Assembly: GCF_024713945.1 (NCBI RefSeq)
Contig: NC_134680.1
Coordinates: forward strand, 3,558,001 to 3,622,000
From: Dermatophagoides farinae
Taxonomy: Eukaryota > Arthropoda > Arachnida > Sarcoptiformes > Pyroglyphidae
DNA length: 64,000 nt
Direction: 5' to 3'
The notes below the pieces were generated by a model that saw only the letters and a program-made list of their open reading frames with translations, made no database searches and was not told the DNA's origin. A program made the position numbers and the translations under genes. Below, piece by piece: positions 51,938-64,000 of the stretch; within the stretch, counting starts at the first letter, position 1; every line of letters begins with the position of its first letter.

Positions 51938-54900
51938 GTTTTTCGTTGTTTTTAACGGTGAACGATGATGATGATGTTTTTTTTATATATATTTCTGAAA
52001 TTTTTTAAGATTTCAAAATTTTATGATTTACAAACACGAATTTGTGCGCATCAATTCAATTATTGCTGACAACAATAACAACAACAAAGAAAAATTATGA
52101 GCTAGAATGAAAATGAAGATTATTAGATTCAAGTGGACAAAACAATAACAACAACAACAATCACTTACCCGGAGAGAGAGAGAGAAAGAGAATAATCACA
52201 GAGAATCTAATGGAACGTTTATCGGAATCGTGAATCGGTTTACGAACAAACGGATTAAACAAATGGGTGTGTGTGTTATTTAAACGATAATAATTTTTTT
52301 AATCCGTTAATTTAGAAATTGTTTGTTTGTTTGTTGTTTGTGTGCAGAATATGCTACTACCACCCAAATGAAATACAAGAATCAATTAAAAAAACAAAAA
52401 TTTGTAAATAAATTATGTTACTGAAACACTTCAAATAAAATAAATTTCAAGATCATTGAACATTAAATAAAAAATGGCAAACATCTGTCAATCTCTCGTT
52501 GTTTATTTTATCCTTTTAACATTCCATTGGTAAAGAAAGCCAAAGAAAAAAAATGAGAGACCGAAAGAAAAAAAAACCCACCTATGAAAATGACGTTCAC
52601 ATATGACGATACGGATTTTATTTCTCTCACTTTTTCAAATATTACAACTAGTTTTTTTTCGAATAATTCCCCCTTAATTTTTTGTGTTTTTCTACAATTT
52701 CTCTCAAGATGTTGTTGATGATCATCAACAACACAAAAACAGACAAATTGACAATGATTATTATTATTGGTTTCACCGCATTGTACTCATCGTTGTATTT
52801 TTGTCCTATTTATTGTCTTGTCTTTGTTAATTCGACAAATAAAAAAACAACCACCTTGCATTTATCATTCCTTTGAAGATATTTTCTTTCATTAGTCGAA
52901 TGTCAATGAATCGAAGAAAAAAAAGGTAAGAAATATTCAAAAATATTTTACTCGATTTCCATTTGATTTTGTAATCATAACTTTATATATTTCAATGACA
53001 TTTGACACATTGACATCAATTGTGACATACATGTCGTTTGGTTATGTGTAACAAACTAAATTGATTCGGCCAAACCTTTTATTTCGGATTTCTTTGTAAA
53101 TATCAATGATATTCATATTATATGAATGGCCGATTGATTGATTGATGAGTACACGCAACCTTGATTTCAATTATAGAATTCAATAATATTTTGAAAAAAA
53201 TTTTCGTTTTTTTTTGTTCCGTCTGGTGTCGCCGCCTGGTGATGCTTGTGGAAACATTTATTTCATTCGAAAAAAATGTTCTTTTTTTTGTCAATTTCTT
53301 TTAATCATTTTTCCACACACACACACACATTAACCTTTAATTGGATACACACATGATTTTGATTGATTTTATTTTCGTAATGAAGATCTTTATTTCAACA
53401 TTCAAAGATTCAGATTTAAATTCAATCAATCAATGATGATCATCATCATCATTCTCGTTCGTTCGTTTGATCGATTAATGGTGGCTATTCACATTCATGA
53501 TCAATCGAAAAGCAGATGTTATTTTTTTAATATTTCTATTAGCTAATGATGTTCCATGAAAATGTGTTTTATAAATTATCCTCCAATCATTTAGCATCAA
53601 GTATCATTGACCTTTGATCTCTATTTCTGTTTCTCTCTAATTCTATTGTCGTCAAAATTTTTTTTTGTTTCATTTTTATTTTCGTGTCCAAATCCATATG
53701 CCCTCTCTACACATGAATTAATAAATGAGTATGATTGTCGTTCATTTTTTTCCACAAAGAAAAATATGATTATATCATCATGATCATGATAATGGATGGA
53801 TCTCATATTCGAGGTTTGTAAAATGTTGAACAAATGTTGAAAATATTATTTTTTCCGTTTGTTTGTTTGTTTGTCTGTTCAATATCAAATCGGTATATAT
53901 AAAATTTATTTTCTTTCTCTCCCCACCATTGTAAACATTAACTCAGGTGTATGCCTGTTCTGTTCGTTAATGGGAATGAAAAAAAAATTCACGGAAATCA
54001 TATCACCCACTAATGTGGATGATGATGAACTTCCATTATTATAATATGACCGAACGAACAAACAAAATAATTTTAATGTCGTCATCATTAATATGTCACC
54101 CATCCGAAGGGGTAATAATAGTTTTCTTTTCCAAATTCTTGAATTCAAATTCAAATCATCAAGGTGTATTAAACGCCATAATATACCTAAATGTATTTAC
54201 CACCAACCATGGTAACCAACTATTTTTTCGTATGTCGTTTTTTATTCTTCCAAATATATTCTGTCACTAATGGATGACATACACACACACACAGGAACCA
54301 TTTATGGTTATTAGATCTTTGCAACAAAAAAAAAAAAAATACCGTTACAACAAAAAAAACGAAAAGGACAACACACCCAAATTCTGTATAAAGTTCAACG
54401 AATTATCAATTAGTTGATGATTGGCAAAGTTCACGATGGAACATAATGGAGGATAATGGGATTTTTATTTTATGGGCTATTGCCCTTTGAATGGAACAAA
54501 ATCGAAATTTTCTTTTCCATATTTTCTTCCTTGATTTTTTTTTTCGTTCATTTCGTTTGTTTTTATTTCCAAACATTACCAAAAATGGATATTTGCTGGT
54601 AGGAGGTGGCAATTAATAATTATCATCACAAAATATTATGAATAAACTAAATATATCAACTAAGAAAAACAATTCGATAACGATTAAGATTTATTTGGAA
54701 AGTATTTTTGCTCCCGGAACTACCCAAAGAAAAAAAAACGATGATGATGGCAATATAATCATCAGCACATCAAAATTAATATAATTTCCTGGTTTTGTTT
54801 TGCTACGGCTGCTGTTTTTATTGTTATCATCGCCATCAACATCATTTTTATATCTAGCAAAAAATTTTTCAGTAAAAAAAAAATCGTTTTCATTTTGTTT

Positions 54901-56155
54901 CTGGTCATTTCTATTTGATTTGGTACAAAATTGAATTTCTTTTTTTTTGTGAAAATTCATTTGACAATTCTCTCTATCCCCGGTTGATAATAATGTAGTA
55001 GTAGTAGTAGGTTATAGGGAGTGGTTGAAGTTGTGGTGGTGGTGGTTGTAATGAGAAGATATGATAAAGGAAGGGGAATCCAAGTTTTTAGGTCGAAGCT
55101 TGTCTCTAAATAAGAAAAAAAACTGGTTGATCGGTCGGTCGCTTGGTTCATATGGCGCCAACTGTATATATCTTGATTTTTCAAATGCGACGGCGCCCAT
55201 CATCATCATCATCATCATCATCATCTTTATTGTTGCCGTTGTGTGTGTGATATATAATGCTGAATAGCGGGGAATTCATTCATTCATTCGTGGTTTTCGT
55301 TGTTTCCCCGATTTTTCTTTTCGTTTCTACTGGTTATTCACACCCAGAAGTCAAAAAAAAAATTATTTAGGTTCAATAACCGTTGTATGAATGATGATTT
55401 CCTATCGTTTCTTTTTTTCCTTTATCATCATCATTATTATTATTATTTTCAATTCATTATTATATCAAATATAAAAAATTCTCAATTCATATTTCAATGG
55501 CTATCATTTAAAGAATTCATTCTTCCCCTAATTGTTTGCATTCGTATTATCTAAAATTTACAATACTAGATTGTGAATGTTCAATGTAAAATAATTGATA
55601 ACAGAATTTTATTTTAACATCGTATCATTTTAATGGAATTTTCTTGTATTTTTACAACGACAACAACAAAAAATGTATAGGAGTTCATTGATTCTTTACA
55701 AAACAAAACAAAATTCCAAATCATCTTACATTTTGTGTTGGAAATTGGTTTCATTACGCGAATTCTTTCATTTTTACAAAGATATTTCAAAAAAAATGTC
55801 CGTTGCAATCGAATTGGTCAAGAACATATATAATTATAATAATGTTTTTGATGATAATAATGTAGGCGTTGAATACATTATAATATTCCTACATCGATTA
55901 AGGCCAATAACCTATGTAATGTTGGGTTAGTGTTTAACGTTTAAATTCAGAATTCAAGTGTTTTGAATTTATTGTTTTTTCCCTTCCCTGTTGTCCATAT
56001 CCATAAGAATAATTTTTTGTGTGTTTTTTTCTGTTTGTCAATTTTAACTAAATGTTATCGGATATATGTTTTTGAAAGAATTCTGAATTCTTCAAAATTC
56101 TATGATCAAAAGGATTGATTTGTTTTCTTGCTTTTTTCAATTTTTTCATTCATAG
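51938..56155. other. Divergent spacer, ARL8 / MFSD3-like gene
   Basis: 4.2 kb of low-complexity DNA with (GA)n at about 52173, (CA)n near 53315 and 54280, and (CAT)n near 55200. It must contain the ARL8 promoter and leader and the missing first coding exon of the transporter gene. The frame at 55673-55930 does not join exon 2 of the transporter in phase. Confidence 0.4.
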
Positions 56156-59100
56156 GCTATACATTAATGATGGTGATGGTAAAAAACATTCAAATCCATC
56201 ATCACCGAATCAAAGAACGACGACGACAACAACAACGAAATTATCATTGACTGAATGTACAATATTTTTGGGATTATTATACTTTATACAAGGATTTCCA
56301 TATGGATTTCAAGATAAACTGATACCATTATTATTAATAATCAAAGGCCATTCACCATCGACAATTGGTTTCATACGGTTATTATTATTACCATGGCTAA
56401 TGAAACCATTGTTTGCACCATTGATCGATATGGTATATATTACATAATTCATGAATTGAAATATAATAATTATATAATTTTGAATGAATAAATAGACAAA
56501 TTCAGGGTTTGGTTGATGTTTACGTGAACGTGCGTAGGTAAAATCGAGAGAGACAGAAACAGAGAGAGAGAGAGAGAAAGATACATTCATTTTTTTGCTA
56601 TTTAAATTGAATCAAAAAAAATGATGCTAAATTTAGCCATATTATTATGAAATTCTGTATGTTTGTTTTCAATTATACCCTGTGATTTATTTTCAATTTT
56701 TATGCATGATAAGGTCAATGTTTTCTATTTACATTTGATTTTTTTTTTGAATTTCAATTTTTAAAATTTCTATGAGAATTTTTTTTAATCAATTTTTTAA
56801 TTTGATTTGATTTTTTTCGTAAATTCCTCGATTATCAAACAAGACATTGACCACGACCAAATGGATTACAGTGAGTTTATTGGGTTTAATTATCATTTCA
56901 TCATATAATACAATATGGCCCGATACAACGGTCAATGATGATAGTATCGATGAAATTACTTGGCAATTTATTGCAGCATTATTTTTATTGAATTTTTTTT
57001 CTGCATTTCAGGTTTGTTAAAAATCATATATTTAAATTGGAATAAAATTTTAGTAATTTCCAAAAATTAAGGATATTGCTGTCGATGCTATAGCCGTTAC
57101 AATCTATTCAAATCATCGCGGCATAATGGCTGGTAATGCTGGCCAAATTGTTGGCTATAAATTAGGTGCATTTTTCGGTAGCGGTATTCTATTCTGGATA
57201 TATAACATATTCAATTGGAATGGATTATTCGCTACGCTTACAATGATTTATTCGATTGTACTATTTATATTTCATAAATATTCAAAAAATTTATCAATAA
57301 TCGATAATAATAATATCAATCAAAATGATCAATTGACAACAACAACAACAATGAATCCATTGCAGTCAAAACAACAACAAAAATCACCAACAAAATTTCG
57401 ATATCGATTCAATGAATCATCATCAAATGATCGGCTACAATCTTCTGAAAGACTCAATCATGACAATTGTCAACAATATCAAATGCCACAAATAACCACA
57501 TTGATTAGTGTCTATATATTTATATTTGTCTATAAATTAGGTGAATCTGGATCGATGACAATATATCCAATATTTTTTGCAAAATTTATTGGTATATCAA
57601 GTCAATCATTAGCATTTTGGAATGGTACGATCGGTATATTATGTTCTATATTTGGATCATTGTTGGCATCAAAATTATCCATATCATTGTAAGTATACTA
57701 CACATACACATCAAAACCAAAACCAAAAAAAAAATATGAAAAAATTTCAAAATCTATTCAACCAAAACGTAACGATTATTAATATAATATTTTTTTCGGG
57801 TTCACCAAACCAGAAAAACATACTTTTGTGTGTGTGTGTGTATTGTGTTGAGTGTTTGTGAAATCAAACAAACAAACAAACAAATCAATTTGCCATTAAA
57901 AAACATACATCGGCAAAAAAAATATATAGATCAAATAACAAAAATGGTAAAAATTATGGAAAATTATTTTTTCCGAATCTAAACCAACCAGAACAAAATA
58001 TAAACACACACACACTCACACACACTTTTATATTGATAATCTTTAAAACTATAGAAGAAAAATGATCTATAAATGTAAGCCCAAACCACAACACTAAAAA
58101 TCGAACTAGATTCGAAAATACTCGATGAAAATTTATCTAATCCAACAAGAACAACAACAACAACAACAGCAACAAAAAGAAAATTTTACTTTACTTTTTT
58201 TAATCATTCTTTCTAATTTTACTGTTTTTTCTCTTCTCTCATTCATCAATTCTATCATCATCATCGTCATCATCAAATCCATCAATCAAAAAAAAAAAAA
58301 AAAAAAAAAAAAAACAAGGCTAAATAAATTGATCAAATTACGGTTATTGCCCTTATGTTTAAAATTGATTATAATTATTATTGTTACTATTAATCATTAT
58401 CATGGTTTTATCGAATTTTCAACATCATCATCTTCATTATTTTATTGTAAGTATCATATTGATTTTTGTATTTGTCATCATCATTTGGTTTGGATCATCA
58501 TTCAAATATTTATTGATTGATACCAATGATGATGATGATGGTGATGACAAATCAAATAACACAAAAAATGTTTGTTATCACAAAATTGATACGGTTGTTT
58601 AGGTATATTTTCTTGACATACATACATATTTTTTTACCGATATATTTGTTTAGATAGATTAGATGGAAAGATTATCTTGTATGATTTAGATTTTGATTGA
58701 TTGATTGATTAGATCATTTTTTCAAAGAAATGAATAGAGAAAAAGTGAAAAAAACTTTAAACATTTGTGTTTCATCCGGTTTATAATAGATTATGAAATA
58801 CTCAAACATTTACGATTACAATTTTTTTTCGTCTATTTATTTATTTTGATTGATCCAAATTCAAAATTTAAACCATTCTCATTGTAATTGTTTTATTGAT
58901 TTTTTTTATTGTAACCATTTTTTCTTTTTTTTACAGATATAAGCATTATATCATTGTTAATGATACATTTTATCGGTGGCATAATCACAACCATGACCTT
59001 CACCTTGATGATGATGACTTGTCAACAACAACAAATGTCACGAAAATCATTACGTGTAACACAATATACAATAATGTCAACAATTGAAGTATTTGGTAAA

Positions 59101-59223
59101 CTTTTATTATCATCATTATCCGGTTTGATTGTCGATACTATTGGTTTTATTGGCGCACAATTCATATTCATCATTTTGGCTATTCTACCATGTACAGTTC
59201 TATCATCATCATTGTCATTATGA
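56156..59223 (+). CDS. MFSD3: MFSD3-type major facilitator protein, 5' end unresolved
   Basis: A twelve-pass MFS membrane protein of the MFSD3/acetyl-CoA-transporter-like group; the substrate is not known from sequence. Exons found are 56156-56432, 56844-57011, 57072-57688, 58319-58446 and 58937-59223, giving at least 491 residues. Blocks that match MFSD3 in order are GLLYFIQGFPYGFQDKLIPL, LPWLMKPLFAPLIDM, DIAVDAIAVTIYSN, GNAGQIVGYKLGAFF, YKLGESGSMTIYPIFFAKF, FWNGTIGILCSIFGSLLASK, IGGIITTMTFTLMMM and TQYTIMSTIEVFGKLLLSSL. The first exon seen begins with one base of a split codon and has no in-frame ATG, and a TGA lies 53 bp upstream in that frame. An earlier exon ending in phase 2 must exist. 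The acceptor of the 58319 exon follows an A27 run. Confidence 0.87.
58288..58314. repeat. A27 homopolymer at a splice acceptor
   Basis: 27 adenines sit between a pyrimidine-rich tract (about 58190-58280) and the CAAG acceptor of the MFSD3-like exon at 58319. No AG intervenes. Confidence 0.85.
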
Positions 59224-62200
59224 TGAAACATTATGTGGCAAACAAAAATGAACCATTGTCATTAACTTGCAATCATCATTGAGAGAATATATTTGTTCGA
59301 CAAACGAAAAAAAATCATTCCAAATATGTTTCAATCTATCTGTCGATAATTCGTTTAAAAGTTTTGACATTTTGTGTTTGTTATTGACTTTGTCACATTT
59401 TATCAATGTAGAAAATCTTGTGAAATTAATGAAAACCAAAAAATTTCACACATTAAATTATTTGACATTTAACGGTTTCCATTTCTACAATTTCATTCAA
59501 TCACTTTTTTATTTTATTGATTAAAAAATTATATTTATTAATTGTTGATAAGAATATTCTAGATTTGAATTCTGGTTTTTTTGTAAAACCATAGAAAAAG
59601 AAATGTTTGTCTGATTTTTTCGTTTTTTTTGTCGATATCTGTCAGTTTGGCTGTTTACATTGGATGATTATGATGACTGTCGATGACGACAACACAATGA
59701 AATGAATGTACACGATAGGTAGGCCAAATAGATAAATGATTTCTTTCCTTTTCTTTTCAATAGGTCAATCATTACTTGATACATTGCTCATTATATAATG
59801 ATGATGATGATGATGATTAATATGATTATAATTTTGAAACGCTAATTATCATCACAATTATCTCATTGTTTTTTGTTTTTTTTCAACAAAATGTTTCCTA
59901 TTACTAAATACTTTGTATTTGTCTATCTGTTTCATTTGTTCCACATATTTTATTGTTTCATACAGCTTTCTTTCTGAAATTAAATTTTCGATTTCATTAA
60001 AAATCATTTCTTGATTATAATTGTTGCTACTTTGGATAATGACATTTCAATAGCCGACAGGAAGAATATTTTTTTCCGTTATACTGACATTTGATCATTC
60101 AATAGTGATTCCGGGAAATTATCAAAAAAAAAAAAAAAACAAAAACAATACGCAAAAGAAAATTCCATGGAAAAAAAATTGTAACCAGATGCTGTTGTTT
60201 GTCGCCGATTCAAGATTGAAATGGTGGTAATCAAGATGCTCATGTGATAAAGTTTTCGTTCCAATATTGTTGATGTTTCCATCATCATCATCATCAACAA
60301 CAGCAACAACAACAACAACATTGGAATGAAAAATACATGGAATCAAAAACAAGTTGTTTGTTTTTTTTCTCATCCATCAAATATTGACTAACTAATTCAT
60401 TTTTGCATTCGGATATTCTTTACTCAAATGTTACTGATGCTTTTTGTTTACTCAACTCTTTTTTTATTCTACATATTATATTCTTATCAACAACAACAAT
60501 CATGAGACAAAAAATTTTGCATCCGTTCAATTGAAGATCGATTGTTGATACAATCGATATCAGGACAATCCTAATCAAATTCATTCCTAAATTCTGAGAA
60601 AAAAATTATCGTAAAGTATCGATTGTATGGAACTTATGGAACTGTTATGTTATATAGTGATGTTTATCGGCAAAAAAAAATGATGTCAACACGTATGGCT
60701 GGATGGAAATTTTGTTTTTCTTCTCATTTGATACATGAGGGAATACTATGGATCAAAAGTATATTCAAAATTTGATGAATGGTGGTGGTTGGTTATATCT
60801 GAAACAACAATGACGACGACAACGAAACAAAACAAAAATCCCACACACATACACACAAACACGAAATTATGTTTTGAATATATTTACCACGAATCTATTA
60901 ATCTTGTTCATAATATTCAACATATAAACTTTTCTCTAGTGAATAACGGTGAATATCCGTCAAAGTTGTTTTTTTTCGGCGTTTTCGTGTGGGTGTTTTC
61001 CATCATCATATTGTGATGACTATGGCTTGATTACAAATTGAAAAAAAAGCTACTACAATCATTACTATTAACCAAGATTCTTTTGATTCGGTTTTTTCGT
61101 AAGATTGGTGATTATAATAAAAAAAAAGGAAAATAAATAACTGGCTTGGTGGAAACATCATGTGACAAGAAATAGCCTTATATTTCTTTCTACTTAATTT
61201 TCACATTTTAAAAAATAATAAAATGAATTGAAATGAAAAACAAAAACAATTTTCTTTGTTTTTTTTTGAATTTTCAAATTTTCAAGTCAAATTATCTCTC
61301 TATCTCTCTCTCTCTCTAGTTTGAATAATTAATTCCCGTATTTATTAATTTATTTTGGTGACAATCTTTAAATTTAGTAGAAAAATATTTTAAATGAATT
61401 TTCATCTTATCATGTTTGTCAAAATTTTCTCATTTAAAGCTCATTTTTTAATGAATGTCCCATTTGACGATGTTGATGAAGATGATGATCCATGAAACAG
61501 GAAAAAAGTGAGAGAGAGAGAGAGTCGGTGCGTTGTTCTAATTTATATGCCCCCTCATTTTCAATGTCTAAACATTAATTTTCGGTAGCGTTCTCTCGTA
61601 GTCTTACCAACGACAACAACGGTGGCTATTTTTATTTTTGATCCAGACCATGTCGAATAATATTATTATTTAGGGGGTGTTCCACCACCATCCATCCTGA
61701 AGATAATGATGATGATGATGATGATGAGGAAGATTGCAAATAAGAACCATATGAGAATATGTCCATGGCCGATTTTTTATTTTTGTTTGGCCTGAATTTA
61801 TCATTCAATGTTTATGTGTTCCAAATTCTTTAATTCGATCTCATCATCATCATGGCCATCATGGATCGATCTAAAAAGTATAGAAAAAAATATACACTCA
61901 AATATAGTGTAATAATGACAATAATTTTGTTTTGTCTATATATACATTTCGGATACCTTTCGGATATAATAAATATGATGATGATGATGATGATGATCTC
62001 ACAAAGACTAAAGATGATGATCTTCTTCTTTTTTGAATTTTACAAAGGAAAGGTGACCTAACTATAGACTTCCAACGTGTTCATCATCATTGCACACACA
62101 CACACACAGTTATCATATATGTGTGCCAGAATTTCTCCAATGTTCTCTCTCCCTTTTTCACTAGCATTTACTTTAGTTCATTCAAATTTTCTAGGTGAAA

Positions 62201-64000
62201 AACACAAGCGCATTGAACGCTCGTATAAATATTTTGAAAATGAATGAGAGAATGTGGTGTGTATGTATGCAGGATCTAGGAATTGGGTTAAAATCCTCTA
62301 TTCGACCAGAAAAAATTGAACGAACGAATGAATGAACAAACTTGCTCGGAATGAATGGCTCTCAATGAAATATAACGGTTTTCTTGTTGTTGTGTTTTCC
62401 ATCTTCTTTTTCCTTTTCTTTTTCTTCTTTGGGTGGCCTATTTTTTTTTATTTGCTCTCTATAACTCATATGAACAGTGTTGACGAGAATCTCATCGTTT
62501 TTCGTTTTTGTTCGTTGTCATCATAATTTGGTTGTAGTGGTCGGATTTTAGTAAATATTATTTTTATATTATTTAATTGCATAACAAGCTATATTTTCAT
62601 TGAAGAGATAGATATTTTTGTATATGACTAACCAACCATCCAACCGAATAGGATGATGATGGCATAAATGATGGCCAACGACCGACAACCAAAAAAAGAA
62701 AAGAAAGTCCGTCCTTGATCGATATTCGTTCATTCATCAATCAATTCATTTTAATCGAATTCATTATGAAAATCAAAAAGTTTCCATCCCCTTTCGCCTT
62801 TTATTCGCTCGCGATATGAAGGCTGAGCTTTTGAATGAATGAATGATGATGATTATTATTATTATTATCATCATCACAATGCCTTCCACACCCTTTTCCT
62901 CCAATCATTTTATCTACTGTTAATCTGACAAAAAAAAATCCAATGACATTCTTTTGAAAAAAAATTGTTTTGGATTATAATTAAATTCTAATTCTAATCA
63001 TAATTATTGCAATAAATATTTGGTGTTCATTCCTGTAACAAAAAAAGAATCAAGAATAGTTCTCTACAATTCCAGAATTGATCTAGTTTTTTTCCTATAT
63101 ATATATACATAGATTATGCGTATGCATCTTTGAGCTTTATAAGTATTTCAGCCGTTTCTGGAACAATCATTGTCATGAGAAATCGTAATGATTTTGACAA
63201 TAATTCAATAAGACTCCACAGAAACACAAAAGGCATTCATAATGTTTTTTTTTGCTGTTGAATTTCAATCAAATAAATTAATGAAATTTAGTTTTACACA
63301 CACATTTTAATTTTAGGCATCTTTAATTTATTCATTTAGTTGTTGGATTCTTATGTATCACACACACACGCATACACAAAATATTCCACACATACACTTT
63401 TGTTCTTTATTTTTGTTTACTTCATAACGACCATTTTGCTTCGCGCGATGCCCTGTATTCAGAAATTCACAAAAGATTCGTATTTTTTTCCTAGTCGTAG
63501 TGTCATTATGGCCAGCCAACAGTATTGTATGCCAATACCACACATATACACACTTTACCAACTTTCCAATTTTATATACCGATTTTTACAAAACGGGGTC
63601 ATTTGATGATGTCTCCGAAACGGATGGACATACGAAAATGAAAATTTCAGTAAATCTTAATCGTATTCTTAACTAGCTAAATCCAATCTTCATGACAAGA
63701 TGATAATGAAAATTGTTTCTATGATGATGATGACAATGTATAGATGATGAACAGAATAATTATTATGATGAAACCGAAATTGATGACGACGATGATACAC
63801 GCACTTCTATGGGAAATTAGCATAGGCAAATTTAGCACTGACTATGATGCCTAAAAACTGTTCGTGTGACCGGATGGGTCGTGTCAGAAAGTTGTCCGCT
63901 TGCTTATTTTATAATGATGAAAATGAAAATGATAATACTTTTAGATAAATTTCAATGTTAAAATCAAAATGGGTCATTTTATCCACAACCGTAGAAATAG
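59224..64000. other. Right-hand non-coding region
   Basis: 4.8 kb downstream of the MFSD3-like gene. The content is AT-rich with (GAT)n, (CA)n, (CT)n and homopolymer runs; open frames are short and dominated by Phe/Ile/Lys/His repeats. A stretch of higher complexity at about 63790-63900 has no recognisable coding or RNA feature. No gene can be supported on either strand. Confidence 0.45.

Noticed and set aside
55673-55930. Frame MYRSSLILYK... as exon 1 of the MFSD3-like gene
   Set aside because: The donor at its end (GTTAGT) leaves phase 1, but the exon at 56156 needs phase 2.
59022-59439. Minus-strand frames near the end of the MFSD3-like gene
   Set aside because: They are antisense to the last transporter exon and its 3' flank, with no recognisable motif.
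63790-63900. Higher-complexity stretch near the right edge as an RNA gene
   Set aside because: No cloverleaf, snoRNA boxes or hairpin with conserved sequence could be made out by eye; it may belong to a neighbouring gene's leader but nothing supports a call.

Overview
This is a eukaryotic nuclear window. It has AT-rich DNA, many introns of about 60-75 nt with GT-AG ends, abundant (ATG/CAT)n, (CA)n, (CT)n and poly(A/T) low complexity, and metazoan-only gene families. Arthropod-type neuroglian, insect-like RhoBTB, Aph-1 and a TspanC8 tetraspanin, with very compact genes separated by low-complexity spacers, suggest a mite, most likely an astigmatid (dust/scab mite type). That taxonomic call is inference. 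The exon models were built by hand from splice motifs, phase and remembered family sequence; no search was run.

Layout. 0-2.6 kb, minus strand: COG5 (runs off the left edge) and LSM3. 3.0-5.2 kb: MRPL35 (-) and cytosolic aspartate aminotransferase GOT1 (+), divergent from a 255-bp spacer. 5.8-7.8 kb: CLINT1/epsinR (+). 8.2-9.7 kb: BBIP1 and APH-1 (-). 10.1-10.7 kb: a synaptobrevin VAMP (+). 11.9-13.2 kb: a TspanC8 tetraspanin (+). 13.4-17.6 kb: the Ste20-like kinase SLK (-). 18.8-22.2 kb: O-GlcNAcase OGA (+). 22.6-27.8 kb: RhoBTB (-), whose P-loop is split by a 2.2-kb intron carrying two arrays of a TAGTGTAC-containing repeat. 29.6-31.5 kb: an incomplete ionotropic-receptor-like locus (+). 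31.7-33.1 kb: RAD9 (+). 34.4-38.4 kb: neuroglian (-). 38.4-51.1 kb: 12.6 kb of low-complexity, apparently non-coding DNA holding one well-preserved 708-bp inverted-repeat transposon with TTAA target sites. 51.1-51.9 kb: ARL8 (-). 56.2-59.2 kb: an MFSD3-type transporter (+; first coding exon not found). 59.2-64 kb: no gene recognised.

The genes are mostly single-copy housekeeping genes with no operon-like logic. There is a trafficking flavour: COG5 (Golgi tethering), CLINT1 (clathrin adaptor), VAMP (fusion), ARL8 (lysosome positioning), BBIP1 (BBSome) and APH-1 plus TspanC8 (both act on Notch/ADAM10-type proteolysis in other animals). I read this as chance neighbourhood. Several adjacent pairs are divergent with short shared spacers (MRPL35/GOT1, APH-1/VAMP, SLK/OGA), and several are tail-to-tail (CLINT1/BBIP1, tetraspanin/SLK, OGA/RhoBTB, RAD9/neuroglian).

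I did not find an undescribed multi-gene system. The least ordinary items are the TTAA foldback element, the paired repeat arrays in RhoBTB intron 1 with exon-like sequence between them, the broken receptor locus, and introns that can be read through (COG5, VAMP, neuroglian).
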